Both the position numbers and the translations under genes were made by a program. Source: Algoriphagus sp. PAP.12 (lineage in GTDB: Bacteria; Bacteroidota; Bacteroidia; Cytophagales; Cyclobacteriaceae). Taken from it: 64,000 nucleotides of DNA. Shown here one piece after another: positions 27,151 to 36,298 of this stretch (its first letter is position 1; the number at the start of each line of letters is the position of its first letter). Where the stretch lies: positions 1-64,000 of the forward strand of contig NZ_JAPPSQ010000007.1 in assembly GCF_026652115.1 (NCBI RefSeq), read 5' to 3'. A model generated the notes under the pieces. That model worked only from the letters and a program-made list of their open reading frames with translations. It searched no databases and was not told where the DNA came from.

Positions 27151-29454
27151 ATGTTGACAAACAACTTGGGCTATCCGCGAATAGGTAGCTTACGTCAATT
27201 GAAAAAAGCCTGCGAAAACTATTGGGCAGGCAAAATCAGCCAACAACAATTGTTGCGTGAAGGCCATTTGATCAAAAAGGCCAATTGGGAACTTCAAAAG
27301 GAGTTTGGGATTGACAAAATCCCATCCAATGATTTTTCATTTTATGATCAGGTGCTGGATATGTCCCTAATGGTTAATGCTATTCCTGATCGGTTTCATG
27401 AGGTGCTTTTGAAGGAATGTAAATCTGAATTGGATTTATACTTTGCCATGGCCAGAGGTTACCAAAAAGAAGACTTAGATATTGTTCCCCTCGAAATGAC
27501 CAAATGGTTTGATACCAATTACCATTACCTGGTCCCAGAATTCCAAAAAGGTCAGCCTTTTAAGCTTTTTTCCACCAAGGTGATAGATGAATTCAAAGAA
27601 GCCAAGTATGAGGGGATCCATACCAAGCCTGTTCTGATTGGTCCGGTTTCCTATCTTTTATTAGGGAAGGAAAAGGAAAAAGGGTTCAATAGGATTGATC
27701 TGATTTCAAATCTGTTACCTGTTTATCTCGAAATTCTGAAAAAGTTGGAAGAGGCAGGTGCAGACTGGATTCAATTGGATGAGCCGAGCTTGGTGATGGA
27801 TTTGCAGAATGATGAAATCGAGGCTTTTCAAGAAGTCTATAAGGTGATTAGAAAAACCTTTCCTAATCTGAAAATCTTGGTGGCGAGCTATTTTGGATCA
27901 ATTAAGCATCAGTTGGACTGGTTGTCTTCCTTACCCATCTGTGCCTTGCATGTGGACCTGACTAGGGGAGAAGATCAATTGTCAGATATATTGGCTCATA
28001 TTCCATCTGAAATAACCCTGTCTTTGGGTGTAGTAGACGGTAGAAATATCTGGATCAATGATTTCTCCAAGTCTATAAATCTCCTTGAGGAAGCCATTCA
28101 ACAGAGGGGAGAGGAAAGGGTTTGGATTTCCCCTTCCTGTTCTTTGATTCATGTTCCTTGTGATTTGGAATTGGAAACGGATGAAGAATCACTCAAGCCG
28201 GAAATCAAGGCTTGGATGGCTTTTGCCAAGCAAAAATTGGAAGAATTGGTATCCTTGAAAAACCTATTTGAGTCTAGAGAGAGCAATTTATTTGAGGAAA
28301 ACCAGAAATTGATCCAGGCTCGAAAGTCTTCTAATTTGGTTCATAATTCCGATGTTAAAGAAGAAACTTGGTCCTTGTCTAGAGGTTCAGACACTCGTAA
28401 AAATCCATTTTCAGTCAGGAAGATTTTGCAACAAGCTCATCTTGATCTTAATGCATTTCCTACAACCACAATTGGCTCTTTCCCACAAACCAAAGAAGTG
28501 AGAGCTTGGAGACTACAATTCAAGAAAGGTCTGCTAGGGAAAGTAGAATATGAGAATTTGTTGAAGCAAGAGATCAAAGAAACCATTCAATGGCAAGAAG
28601 AGGTTGGCTTGGATGTTTTGGTCCATGGGGAGTACGAGCGAAATGACATGGTGGAATACTTTGGAGAAAAGCTGGATGGATTTGCATTCACCCAAAATGG
28701 ATGGGTTCAGAGTTATGGCTCCCGATGTGTGAAGCCTCCTGTAATTTATGGCGATGTTTCTAGGCCTGAAGCCATGACGGTAGAGTGGACTTCCTTTGCG
28801 CAAGCTTGTACAGATAGATTGGTGAAGGGGATGCTTACCGGACCAGTGACCCTATTGCAATGGTCCTTTGTGCGAGATGATCAACCAAGGTCTGCAACAG
28901 CCCTTCAAATTGCCATAGTCATTAGAAAGGAAGTCTTGGATTTAGAAAATGCAGGAATCAAAATCATTCAAATTGACGAGCCTGCTATTCGAGAAGGATT
29001 GCCATTGAGAAAAGAAGAATGGAAAGCTTACTTAGATTGGGCGATCCGTGCATTCCGAATTTCATCTTCTGGTGTGAAAAATCAAACCCAGATTCATACA
29101 CATATGTGCTATTCTGATTTCAATGACATCATCTCAGATATCGCTGAAATGGACGCAGATGTTATTACCATCGAGTGTTCCAGATCCCAAATGGAGTTGT
29201 TGGATGCCTTTGCTGCATTTCAATATCCCAATGATATAGGTCCAGGAGTCTACGATATACATTCTCCGCGAGTTCCTTCAGAGGAGGAAATGGTAGATTT
29301 ATTGGAAAAGGCAATTGCCTATCTTCCTCACGAGAATGTTTGGGTCAATCCCGATTGCGGTTTGAAAACCCGGCAATGGCCAGAAACTACCGAAGCTTTG
29401 AAGAGAATGGTCAAAGCTGCTCAGCAGATGAGAGAAAAGCTGCTGGTTAATTGA
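27151..29454 (+). CDS. metE: Cobalamin-independent methionine synthase
   Basis: 767 aa, the usual MetE length, transferring methyl from 5-methyltetrahydropteroyl-triglutamate to homocysteine. The N-terminal start NNLGYPRIGSLRQLKKA is typical; ATG at 27151 is chosen over an upstream in-frame GTG at 27115 because the extension is not part of the family. Zinc ligands are present: His651 and Cys653 (THMCYSDF), Glu675 (TIECSRS), Cys736 (NPDCGLKTR), each ten residues after the E. coli positions. It is cytoplasmic. Expression is set by the cobalamin riboswitch upstream. Confidence 0.97.
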   Translation: MLTNNLGYPRIGSLRQLKKACENYWAGKISQQQLLREGHLIKKANWELQKEFGIDKIPSNDFSFYDQVLDMSLMVNAIPDRFHEVLLKECKSELDLYFAMARGYQKEDLDIVPLEMTKWFDTNYHYLVPEFQKGQPFKLFSTKVIDEFKEAKYEGIHTKPVLIGPVSYLLLGKEKEKGFNRIDLISNLLPVYLEILKKLEEAGADWIQLDEPSLVMDLQNDEIEAFQEVYKVIRKTFPNLKILVASYFGSIKHQLDWLSSLPICALHVDLTRGEDQLSDILAHIPSEITLSLGVVDGRNIWINDFSKSINLLEEAIQQRGEERVWISPSCSLIHVPCDLELETDEESLKPEIKAWMAFAKQKLEELVSLKNLFESRESNLFEENQKLIQARKSSNLVHNSDVKEETWSLSRGSDTRKNPFSVRKILQQAHLDLNAFPTTTIGSFPQTKEVRAWRLQFKKGLLGKVEYENLLKQEIKETIQWQEEVGLDVLVHGEYERNDMVEYFGEKLDGFAFTQNGWVQSYGSRCVKPPVIYGDVSRPEAMTVEWTSFAQACTDRLVKGMLTGPVTLLQWSFVRDDQPRSATALQIAIVIRKEVLDLENAGIKIIQIDEPAIREGLPLRKEEWKAYLDWAIRAFRISSSGVKNQTQIHTHMCYSDFNDIISDIAEMDADVITIECSRSQMELLDAFAAFQYPNDIGPGVYDIHSPRVPSEEEMVDLLEKAIAYLPHENVWVNPDCGLKTRQWPETTEALKRMVKAAQQMREKLLVN

Positions 29455-29468
29455 ATTCCTTGATTGGA

Positions 29469-29636
29469 ATGAAGAAAAAAGCTGATTTACTTGAAATGAT
29501 GGCTTTGGATTTATTCTTGGAAGGAGAAGAGAAGAAAGAAGTTTTCAAGAAACTACTTTTAAAATCTGGAAAACAACGGACTCATCATCCTTTGTTGAGC
29601 TGGAAAACAAGATGGGCTTCTGATTCCAACAATTGA
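29469..29636 (+). CDS. Small hypothetical protein in the metE transcript
   Basis: A 55-aa basic protein beginning MKKKADLLEMMALDLF, helical in its first half, with a GKQRTHHPLL segment. It begins 14 bases after metE and ends just before the shared terminator, so it should be under the same riboswitch. No family recognised; it could be a real small protein or chance coding. Confidence 0.4.
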   Translation: MKKKADLLEMMALDLFLEGEEKKEVFKKLLLKSGKQRTHHPLLSWKTRWASDSNN

Positions 29637-29642
29637 AAGGTA

Positions 29643-29675
29643 AAGAGGGTGAGCTAATGTCTCACCCTCTTTTAT
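29643..29675. terminator. Bidirectional terminator after metE
   Basis: AAGAGGGTGAG (29643-29653) pairs perfectly with CTCACCCTCTT (29661-29671) and is followed by T-rich sequence. The minus-strand permease gene ends at 29676, so the hairpin serves both directions. Confidence 0.85.
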
Positions 29676-32300
29676 TTATTCGCTTTTCAAGTTTTTCACT
29701 GGATTGCTCCAGGCGGCCTTTAGTCCATGGATGCCAGCAGTGGTAAAAGCAATTCCGATAGTTGCAACCATAGCCACTGCCAAAGCCCATATCGGAACCG
29801 AAATATGGTAGGCAAAATCATCCAGCCATTGGTCCATGACCCAATAAGCTACCGGTGTTGCTACTACAATCGAAAGAATTACTAGTTTGACGAAATTTCC
29901 TGAAAGCATTTGAAGAACCTGCCAGGTAGATGCTCCCAATACTTTTCTGATACTGACTTCTTTGAGTCTTTGCTGGATCATGTAAGAGGAGAGCCCGAAA
30001 AGTCCCAAACAGGCCAAGACTATGGCCATGGAAGCGAAAATGTTCATGACTTTACCCAATTGCATTTCAGATTGGTACATTCTGTTATAGTCTTCATCCA
30101 AAAACGCATAAGAGAATGGTCTGTCGGGCATGAATTTTCCCCAAACCTCCTCGATATATGCCAAAGTTTCAGGTAAGTTTTCACCATTGATTTTTACCAA
30201 TAATTTAGATCCCCAAGAGGAAGTGAAAAGAACCAGTGGGTTGAGATCATTTCTTAAGGATTGAAAGTGGAAATTTTTGACTACTCCTAATACAGTACCC
30301 TCCTCGTTCAAAATCATTCTTTTTCCGATGGCCTCATCCGGGCTCCAACCTAATTTTGCTGCAGCATTTTCTGTCAGGATATAGTTAAACTCATTGTCTT
30401 CCCATTCTTCATTTTCAGTCATGTGAATCATGCTTTCAGTGAAGTCCTGACCGGCAATCAATTCCAGTCCCGTCACCTTAATGAATTCATCATCCACAGG
30501 ATTGGCATTGACAGAGATATATTCATTCTCTGGACGGGTCGGTAGATTCATACTATAGCCACTTTGGATATTGACGGGGCTATTGGCAGTTCGGCTGACA
30601 TTGATGATTTGTGAGTGAGATTTCAGTTCCTTTTTGAAAGTCGAGATTTGTTTGTTGTCCTTGTTCCAGCCAATTGAAAGGGCGATGATTTGGTCTCTAT
30701 CGTAGCCTAAATCCCTGTTTTGGATGAAATTTAGCTGACCGCTGATCACCAAGGTTGCAATGATCAGAAAAACTGAAATTCCGAATTGAAATACCGTCAG
30801 GGACTGCTGGAGCCACTTTGCTGTATTGGTATTTTTGAATACTCCCTTTAAAATGGAAATAGGTTGGAATTTGGAAAGAATCAATGCCGGATAACTACCT
30901 GCCACCAAGCTAATGATCAAAGTCAAACCAATGGCGAACGCTAAAAAAGTAGGTTGGATTAACTCAGAAACGGAAAGGTTTTTACCAATCAAAGAATTAA
31001 AATTAGGCAGTAACAGATAGGTCAGTGCAATACTGGTGATCAATGACAAAAAGGTCAATAAGGTAGATTCTCCAATAAATTGCCAGAATAGTTGACCTTG
31101 GTCAGCACCTGAAACTTTCCTGATACCTACTTCTTTGGCTCTTTCTACCGACTTTGCAGTGCTCAGATTGATATAGGTAGAGCATACAATTATTAAAATC
31201 AAAAATGCGATGGCTCCCAACATATATAGGTATGAAATGCTAGTATTCGGAACCATGTCGCTATAGGGAGAAAATAGGTGAACGTCCTTAAAGTGCTCCA
31301 AATGAAAGTCCACTGAAGCTCCCATTTCCTCAGATTCTTTGAGCATAAATGGATGGATTTTTTCATCCAGAGTATAAAAAGCATCCTTATTTGTTAATAG
31401 GAAATAAGTTGTGTAATTGGCATTCCAATAGGTTTCCTCTTGATTGGCACCCATGGTTGAAAAAGATGCCAAGAAGTCGAAATAGAACTGGGAATTTTTC
31501 GGGTAGTCCTTGATGACAGCTGTGACAGTGAAAAGGTCTTTTTCTTCTCCAACTTCCAATCCCTGACCGATGGGATCTTGATCGCCAAAGTATTTTTGAG
31601 CCATGCTCTCTGTTAAAACCAACTTATTGGGACCGTTTAAAGCGGTTTTGGGATTGCCGTCTAGCATTTCATAATAGAAGGCATCAAAAAAGGTGGAGTC
31701 AGCATAGAGAAAATTGGATTCCAATACAGGTTGATTGTTCAATTGGAGGATGGCAGATGCATCATTCATCCGCACCGCTTTTTCTATTTCTGGAAATGTC
31801 CTGGAAAAAACAGGAGCCACTTTGGTACTTGTGAAGGTTCCTTTTTGAGATCCCCCATCTTTTCCCATTGAATATTCCATGACCACCCTGGCTATCCTGT
31901 CAGCGTTGGGTTGAAATTTGTCAAAGCTAACTTCATGAAGTACAAAAAGGGCAATCATCAAACAGGAAGTCATTCCTACTGTCAAGCCCAACATATTGAT
32001 GATGGTAGAGGGTTTGTTTTTCCAAAGTGTCCTTCTGGCGATTTTAAAATTATTGCGAAACATGTCTATAAAGTTGGTTTGGTAGTGGTTTTTCTTTCTG
32101 CCGATTATGCCCGGTCTAAATAGGAATAGGACGTCTTTCATAAAAAGTAGATCAGCCTTTCTTTTGCCTTTTTCTTCCAATCTTTGATCATACAATTCGA
32201 AAAGATCCCCTTCTATAAACTGATGGATTTCTGGGTCACAAAACCATCTAAAAAAGGAGATAAAAAATTCAGGCGGTCCTTTGGATTGATTTCTGTTCAT
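29676..32300 (-). CDS. FtsX/MacB-like ABC transporter permease, 874 aa
   Basis: An N-terminal cytoplasmic prefix (residues 1-75, with IHQFIEGDLFELYDQR) precedes a MacB periplasmic domain and two FtsX-type permease units. Each unit has the RxKEVxIRKVxGAS signature (near the middle, AKEVGIRKVSGA; near the C-terminus, LKEVSIRKVLGAS). About eight membrane helices are visible. The prefix domain is typical of Bacteroidota permeases encoded next to PadR regulators. No ATPase is encoded nearby, so it must use a partner from elsewhere or act without one. It lies 2 bases after the padR gene. Confidence 0.9.
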   Translation of the reverse strand: MNRNQSKGPPEFFISFFRWFCDPEIHQFIEGDLFELYDQRLEEKGKRKADLLFMKDVLFLFRPGIIGRKKNHYQTNFIDMFRNNFKIARRTLWKNKPSTIINMLGLTVGMTSCLMIALFVLHEVSFDKFQPNADRIARVVMEYSMGKDGGSQKGTFTSTKVAPVFSRTFPEIEKAVRMNDASAILQLNNQPVLESNFLYADSTFFDAFYYEMLDGNPKTALNGPNKLVLTESMAQKYFGDQDPIGQGLEVGEEKDLFTVTAVIKDYPKNSQFYFDFLASFSTMGANQEETYWNANYTTYFLLTNKDAFYTLDEKIHPFMLKESEEMGASVDFHLEHFKDVHLFSPYSDMVPNTSISYLYMLGAIAFLILIIVCSTYINLSTAKSVERAKEVGIRKVSGADQGQLFWQFIGESTLLTFLSLITSIALTYLLLPNFNSLIGKNLSVSELIQPTFLAFAIGLTLIISLVAGSYPALILSKFQPISILKGVFKNTNTAKWLQQSLTVFQFGISVFLIIATLVISGQLNFIQNRDLGYDRDQIIALSIGWNKDNKQISTFKKELKSHSQIINVSRTANSPVNIQSGYSMNLPTRPENEYISVNANPVDDEFIKVTGLELIAGQDFTESMIHMTENEEWEDNEFNYILTENAAAKLGWSPDEAIGKRMILNEEGTVLGVVKNFHFQSLRNDLNPLVLFTSSWGSKLLVKINGENLPETLAYIEEVWGKFMPDRPFSYAFLDEDYNRMYQSEMQLGKVMNIFASMAIVLACLGLFGLSSYMIQQRLKEVSIRKVLGASTWQVLQMLSGNFVKLVILSIVVATPVAYWVMDQWLDDFAYHISVPIWALAVAMVATIGIAFTTAGIHGLKAAWSNPVKNLKSE

Positions 32301-32302
32301 GG

Positions 32303-32641
32303 CTACACCATTTTAAGTTTCCAAGCGACCTCCGGGATAGCATTCCAAAGGGATTCACGGGTCTCTTTACTGTATTCCATGGCTTTTTTGCCCAAGGCTG
32401 TGATTCTAAAATACTTTTTTGGCCTTCCTGCTCTTTCCTCGGTTCGCTCACCATCCTGGGATTTGAGATAGCCTTTCTCTTCCAATCGCTTCAGTGCAGT
32501 TTGCAAGGCCCCTACGCTGACGTTTCTTTGGAGGCGTGATTCTATTTCGGATTTGATAGAAACTCCATAAGCTTCATCAAACAAAATACCCACGGTCAGC
32601 ATGACGATTTCTTCAAATTCTCCTAACTGGTACTTTTTCAT
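32303..32641 (-). CDS. PadR-family transcriptional regulator
   Basis: 112 aa. The winged-helix PadR domain shows LTVGILFDEAYGVSIKSEI, ALQTALKRLEEKGYLKS and RPKKYFRITALGKKAM. It is a cytoplasmic repressor, probably of its own two-gene operon with the ABC permease. An 8-bp inverted repeat brackets its promoter region. Confidence 0.92.
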   Translation of the reverse strand: MKKYQLGEFEEIVMLTVGILFDEAYGVSIKSEIESRLQRNVSVGALQTALKRLEEKGYLKSQDGERTEERAGRPKKYFRITALGKKAMEYSKETRESLWNAIPEVAWKLKMV

Positions 32642-32684
32642 GCATAGATAATAAATTCCTATTTGTAGTATTTAAAATCTATGC
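32642..32684. promoter_or_regulatory. Candidate PadR operator region
   Basis: GCATAGAT (32642-32649) and ATCTATGC (32677-32684) form a perfect inverted repeat spaced by 27 AT-rich bases, immediately upstream of padR. The arrangement fits two half-sites for a dimeric regulator flanking the promoter; autoregulation by PadR is inference. Confidence 0.4.
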
Positions 32685-32748
32685 CAAAATAAAAAAATGC
32701 TATTTGGGTTGTTTGATGAGGTTTTTGGGAAAAATGAGAATGGATTGT

Positions 32749-32766
32749 CCGAACAGGTTTGTTCGG
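32749..32766. promoter_or_regulatory. Palindrome CCGAACA-GGTT-TGTTCGG
   Basis: A perfect 7-bp palindrome with 4-base spacer, itself nested between GTCCG just outside on the left and CGGAC on the right. It lies in a 359-bp gap between divergent genes (padR and an HTH gene) and is GC-rich against its surroundings. Probably a protein-binding site; no T-run follows, so not a terminator. The rest of the gap shows nothing else I can support. Confidence 0.4.
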
Positions 32767-33000
32767 TGGCGGACTATTTTAATTTGGAATTAATACTTTT
32801 TCAAGTAAGAATTTTATCGAGGAGATGATTTTAAAAGTAGGTTGAATTGGTTTTTGGATAACATGATTTTTATTAAACACGTACTTAAAAGGGAACCAGA
32901 CATTAGGTGACAAAGCAATTGTCATAGAAAAGTCTGATGGATGTCGATGTTAATTTTTGATCTAATTTTTATTTTTAAATAGCACAAACAGGAGGTAAAG

Positions 33001-33561
33001 ATGAACTGGATTGCAAAAAGGATTAGCGAGGCCCGAAAGCTTAAAGGCCTTTCTCAAGAACAGTTGGCTGAACAGGCAAAGATAAATCTGCGGACAATCC
33101 AGCGGATAGAAAAATCCGAATGCGAACCGAGAGGAAGTACTTTAAATTTAATTTGTGATGCTCTTGAAATTGATTCGAAAGAATTGATAACTAGTGAAGA
33201 ATCATTTAGAGGAAGAAATGTGCTCATTAAAATTGTCAATGGACTTTTTCTTGTTGCTCTTAATTTAATCTTGATGGGTGTCATAGGTTTTTTAACCTAT
33301 GATATTAGTGCTAATTTAAACAGTAAATTTGGAGGCTTTTTGATAAGTGTTTTTCTACCGTTTTCAATTGTGGCTTTTACTAAAGACTTGAGCGGTATAG
33401 AAAGAATGGTGAAATTTGGAACAGGTTATTTTGCCTATTTCATTTTAGTGATGACAACCAATGGATTCGCAAGAGGGTTTATTTCTGGCTTATTTCCCTG
33501 TCTTCTAATTAGCTTAGCAGTATTATACTTTGGAGGGAGACTTCTTAAAAACAAAGATTAA
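33001..33561 (+). CDS. XRE-type HTH protein with four membrane helices
   Basis: Residues 5-60 form an HTH_3 domain (LKGLSQEQLAEQAKINLRTI). After a short linker come four hydrophobic segments (about 75-97, 105-124, 137-155, 160-178), so the DNA-binding domain is tethered to the inner membrane. A strong AGGAGG site sits 5 bases before the ATG, unusual here because most genes lack one. No partner is obvious; topB is convergent. Possibly a membrane-tethered transcription regulator. Confidence 0.8.
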   Translation: MNWIAKRISEARKLKGLSQEQLAEQAKINLRTIQRIEKSECEPRGSTLNLICDALEIDSKELITSEESFRGRNVLIKIVNGLFLVALNLILMGVIGFLTYDISANLNSKFGGFLISVFLPFSIVAFTKDLSGIERMVKFGTGYFAYFILVMTTNGFARGFISGLFPCLLISLAVLYFGGRLLKNKD

Positions 33562-33646
33562 GTCTATAATTTCTTTGTTTGGAATAATATCAATTTGCTG
33601 AAATTAGATTTTTAATTTTTCAAGATGATTTGCCAAGTACAAAGGA

Positions 33647-35968
33647 TCAAACCCCCACACTTTCCTTTAGTAAAGAAATCACTAGCTCCTCGGTTAATGG
33701 TCTTTTGTTGGCTTTTTCTCGGATGGTTTCAAAATGGTATCTAAAATCACAACCTTCTTTGTAGGCGCTACATCCATAAGCAGTTTTTCCTTTTATAATC
33801 GTTCCTTTCTGACACAAAGGACATGGAATTACAGGGGGAGATTTTTTAGATTCTTGGGTGCTTTTAGTTTTCTTTTCTTCCAAAACGAGTTGAAAAGTTT
33901 CATCGAATCGAAGTAGACCTTCTTTGTCTCCAGCCTGTGTTTTAAATCCTTTTAAATTGACAGTAGAACCTTTTAGGACTAAACGTAAATACTGATTTTC
34001 TGAAATTTTCTTGCCCTCGAATGAAAATGGAAGTAAAAAGTTGCAGCCCTTCTTATAGGCACTACATCCGTAGCTTGATTTTCCTTTTAGGATAGATCCT
34101 TCTTTGCATTTTGGGCAATCAAATCCCACGAGTGTAGAACTCGTTTTTTCCTTTTCTTGAGGATTTTCTTTATCAGGAGACTTGGATTCGGTAGGAGGTG
34201 CAATGATGGTTTGGTTTTGTTCCCTCATTACTTCATACACCAAATGCTCCACCATGATTTTCATGTTTTTCACAAAAGAACCTGCATGAAAATTTCCCTT
34301 TTCGATCTCTCTCAACTGTTTTTCCCACTTTCCTGTCAGTTCCGCCGAGGTCAGCATATTGTTTCGAATGATTTCGATCAACTGGATGCCTGTTTCGGTA
34401 GGTAAAATCTGCTTTTTATTCCGCTCGATATATTGCCGTTTAAAAAGCGTCTCAATGATACTTGCCCGGGTTGAAGGACGTCCAATACCATTTTCCTTCA
34501 TCAATTCACGCATTTCCTCATCGTCTACCTGTTTTCCGGCTGTTTCCATTCCTCTTAGCAATGTCGCCTCAGTGTAGTGCTTGGGGGCTTTGGTTTCTTT
34601 CTCCTGAAAAGAGGGTTCATGAGGTCCTTTCTCTCCTTTTTTGAAGATAGGGAGCTCATCTTTTTCCTTTTTGTCTTTTCCATCGGCAGTTTCAAAAACA
34701 ACTTTCCAGCCTTTTTCTAAAATGACCTTGCCTGTTGTTTTAAAGGAAACTGTATCCACCTGTCCAATTACTGTGGTATTGGCAACTGAGCATTCATCAT
34801 AAAAAATCGCAATAAACCGTCTTGCGATAATATCATAGACTTTAAGGTGGTTCCCATGCAGATTTCCCTGAATTCCCGTGGGTATGATTGCATGGTGGTC
34901 GGTTACTTTTTTGTCATTAAAAACCTTGGTCGACTTTTTTAATTTTTTACCTAAAACTGGTCGGGTTAACCCTTCGTAATTGGTTAGCTTCTGCAGAATT
35001 CCGGCTGCTTTGGGATAGATGTCATTTGGTAAAAATGTGGTATCTACTCTTGGATAAGTAATGACCTTTTGTTCGTAAAGTTGCTGCGCAATTTTAAGAG
35101 TTTCATCGGCAGAAAGCCCAAACTTATTATTGCAATAAACCTGTAAACCTGTCAAGTCAAAGAGCTTAGGGGCGTTTTCTTTTCCTCTTTTCTTTTCAAC
35201 TGAGATAACTTCAAAGTCATGTTCTTTTACCTGGTTGGCAAAAGCTTCTCCGTCTTCTTTCTTTAAGAATTTCCCTTCTTCGCAATTGAAAGTGGTTTCT
35301 CTATAGACAGTCTGTAATTCCCAATAGGGTTGTGGCTTAAAGTTTTTTATCTCTTTAAAACGGTTCACAATCATCGCCAGAGTAGGAGTCTGAACTCTCC
35401 CGATCGATAGGACTTGTTTGTATCCACCATATTTGACTGTATAAAGCCGAGTGGCATTAATCCCTAGCAACCAGTCACCAATGGCTCTGGAAAATCCCGC
35501 ATAGTATAGATTATCATATTTGGAGGAGGGTTGGAGCTTTTCGAAGCCTTCTTTGATCGCTTCTGTGGTCAAGGATGAAATCCAAAGGCGTTTGACTTCT
35601 CCTTTGTATTCTGCTTGTTCTATGACCCATCGCTGGATTAGTTCACCTTCTTGGCCTGCATCCCCACAATTGATCACAACTGTTGCGGTTTCAAAAAGCT
35701 TTTTTACAATATTGAATTGCTTCTGTATTCCTGAGTTGTCAACCACTTTGGTTTTGAACTTTTCGGGTAGCATGGGCAAGTGACTGAGACTCCAGCTTTT
35801 CCAAAAAGGTTCATAATCGTTGGGTTCAAATAAGGTGCAAAAGTGACCAAAAGTATAGGTTACGATATATCCATTTCCCTCGTAATATCCATCATGTCTG
35901 GCAGTGGCTCCAAGTACAGAGGCGATCTCACGGGCGACGCTTGGTTTTTCAGCAATACAAACTTTCAT
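33647..35968 (-). CDS. topB: DNA topoisomerase III
   Basis: 773 aa. N-terminal Toprim domain (MKVCIAEKPSVA; acidic GDAGQEGEL at 102-110), then the type IA core with SIGRVQTPTLA and the catalytic Tyr in VITYPRVDT (about residue 305), where most family members have YPRTD. Two C-terminal modified zinc-ribbon-like repeats carry CPKCKEGSILKGKSSYGCSAY and CPLCQKGTIIKGKTAYGCSAY patterns, as in many Bacteroidota TopB proteins. It relaxes and decatenates single-strand-containing DNA. It sits on the chromosome side of the tRNA scar. Confidence 0.95.
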   Translation of the reverse strand: MKVCIAEKPSVAREIASVLGATARHDGYYEGNGYIVTYTFGHFCTLFEPNDYEPFWKSWSLSHLPMLPEKFKTKVVDNSGIQKQFNIVKKLFETATVVINCGDAGQEGELIQRWVIEQAEYKGEVKRLWISSLTTEAIKEGFEKLQPSSKYDNLYYAGFSRAIGDWLLGINATRLYTVKYGGYKQVLSIGRVQTPTLAMIVNRFKEIKNFKPQPYWELQTVYRETTFNCEEGKFLKKEDGEAFANQVKEHDFEVISVEKKRGKENAPKLFDLTGLQVYCNNKFGLSADETLKIAQQLYEQKVITYPRVDTTFLPNDIYPKAAGILQKLTNYEGLTRPVLGKKLKKSTKVFNDKKVTDHHAIIPTGIQGNLHGNHLKVYDIIARRFIAIFYDECSVANTTVIGQVDTVSFKTTGKVILEKGWKVVFETADGKDKKEKDELPIFKKGEKGPHEPSFQEKETKAPKHYTEATLLRGMETAGKQVDDEEMRELMKENGIGRPSTRASIIETLFKRQYIERNKKQILPTETGIQLIEIIRNNMLTSAELTGKWEKQLREIEKGNFHAGSFVKNMKIMVEHLVYEVMREQNQTIIAPPTESKSPDKENPQEKEKTSSTLVGFDCPKCKEGSILKGKSSYGCSAYKKGCNFLLPFSFEGKKISENQYLRLVLKGSTVNLKGFKTQAGDKEGLLRFDETFQLVLEEKKTKSTQESKKSPPVIPCPLCQKGTIIKGKTAYGCSAYKEGCDFRYHFETIREKANKRPLTEELVISLLKESVGV

Positions 35969-36078
35969 CTAAAACAAAACTAGAAAAAATAGTCTTAGCT
36001 CACCAGACTGGAAGCTTAGGAAAGTCTCAGATTTGGTAGCAATCTCCTAAATTTGAGAAGAGTGGGGTTAAAACAAAA

Positions 36079-36104
36079 AAGCCCAACACAATGTGTCAGG
36101 CTTT
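36079..36104 (-). terminator. Terminator of a minus-strand tRNA
   Basis: On the minus strand AAGCC-GACACA pairs imperfectly with TGTGT-GGGCTT and is followed by T residues. It directly follows the tRNA 3' end and is the normal tRNA terminator retained at the chromosome side of the scar. Confidence 0.65.
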
Positions 36105-36107
36105 GAT

Positions 36108-36130
36108 GCAGAGAGTGGGGGATTCGAACC
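36108..36130 (-). other. tRNA-Ser-like 3' end (attachment site of integrated element)
   Basis: Read on the minus strand: T-arm GGTTCGAATCCCCC, then an acceptor-like ACTCTCT and discriminator G, then CA. Discriminator G and this acceptor are most like tRNA-Ser. The expected tRNA body at higher coordinates is missing; instead AT-rich sequence follows, and a tyrosine recombinase gene begins 169 bases further. This is the structure expected where a recombinase has integrated an element into the 3' end of a tRNA gene. The other copy of the core is not in the window. Confidence 0.7.
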
Positions 36131-36298
36131 TTTTTTTCAAAAGTGTGCAAAAATGCCCCTATATTCCCAAAATAAAGGGTTTAAGCTTATTAGGATGAAT
36201 GATTTGTAAGAATTTGATCACTTTTGGATGATCTTTTCGCTACTAAAATCGCTACTGAAATTTTCATTCAGTATCTTTATCTGAGAAAATTTCAGATA

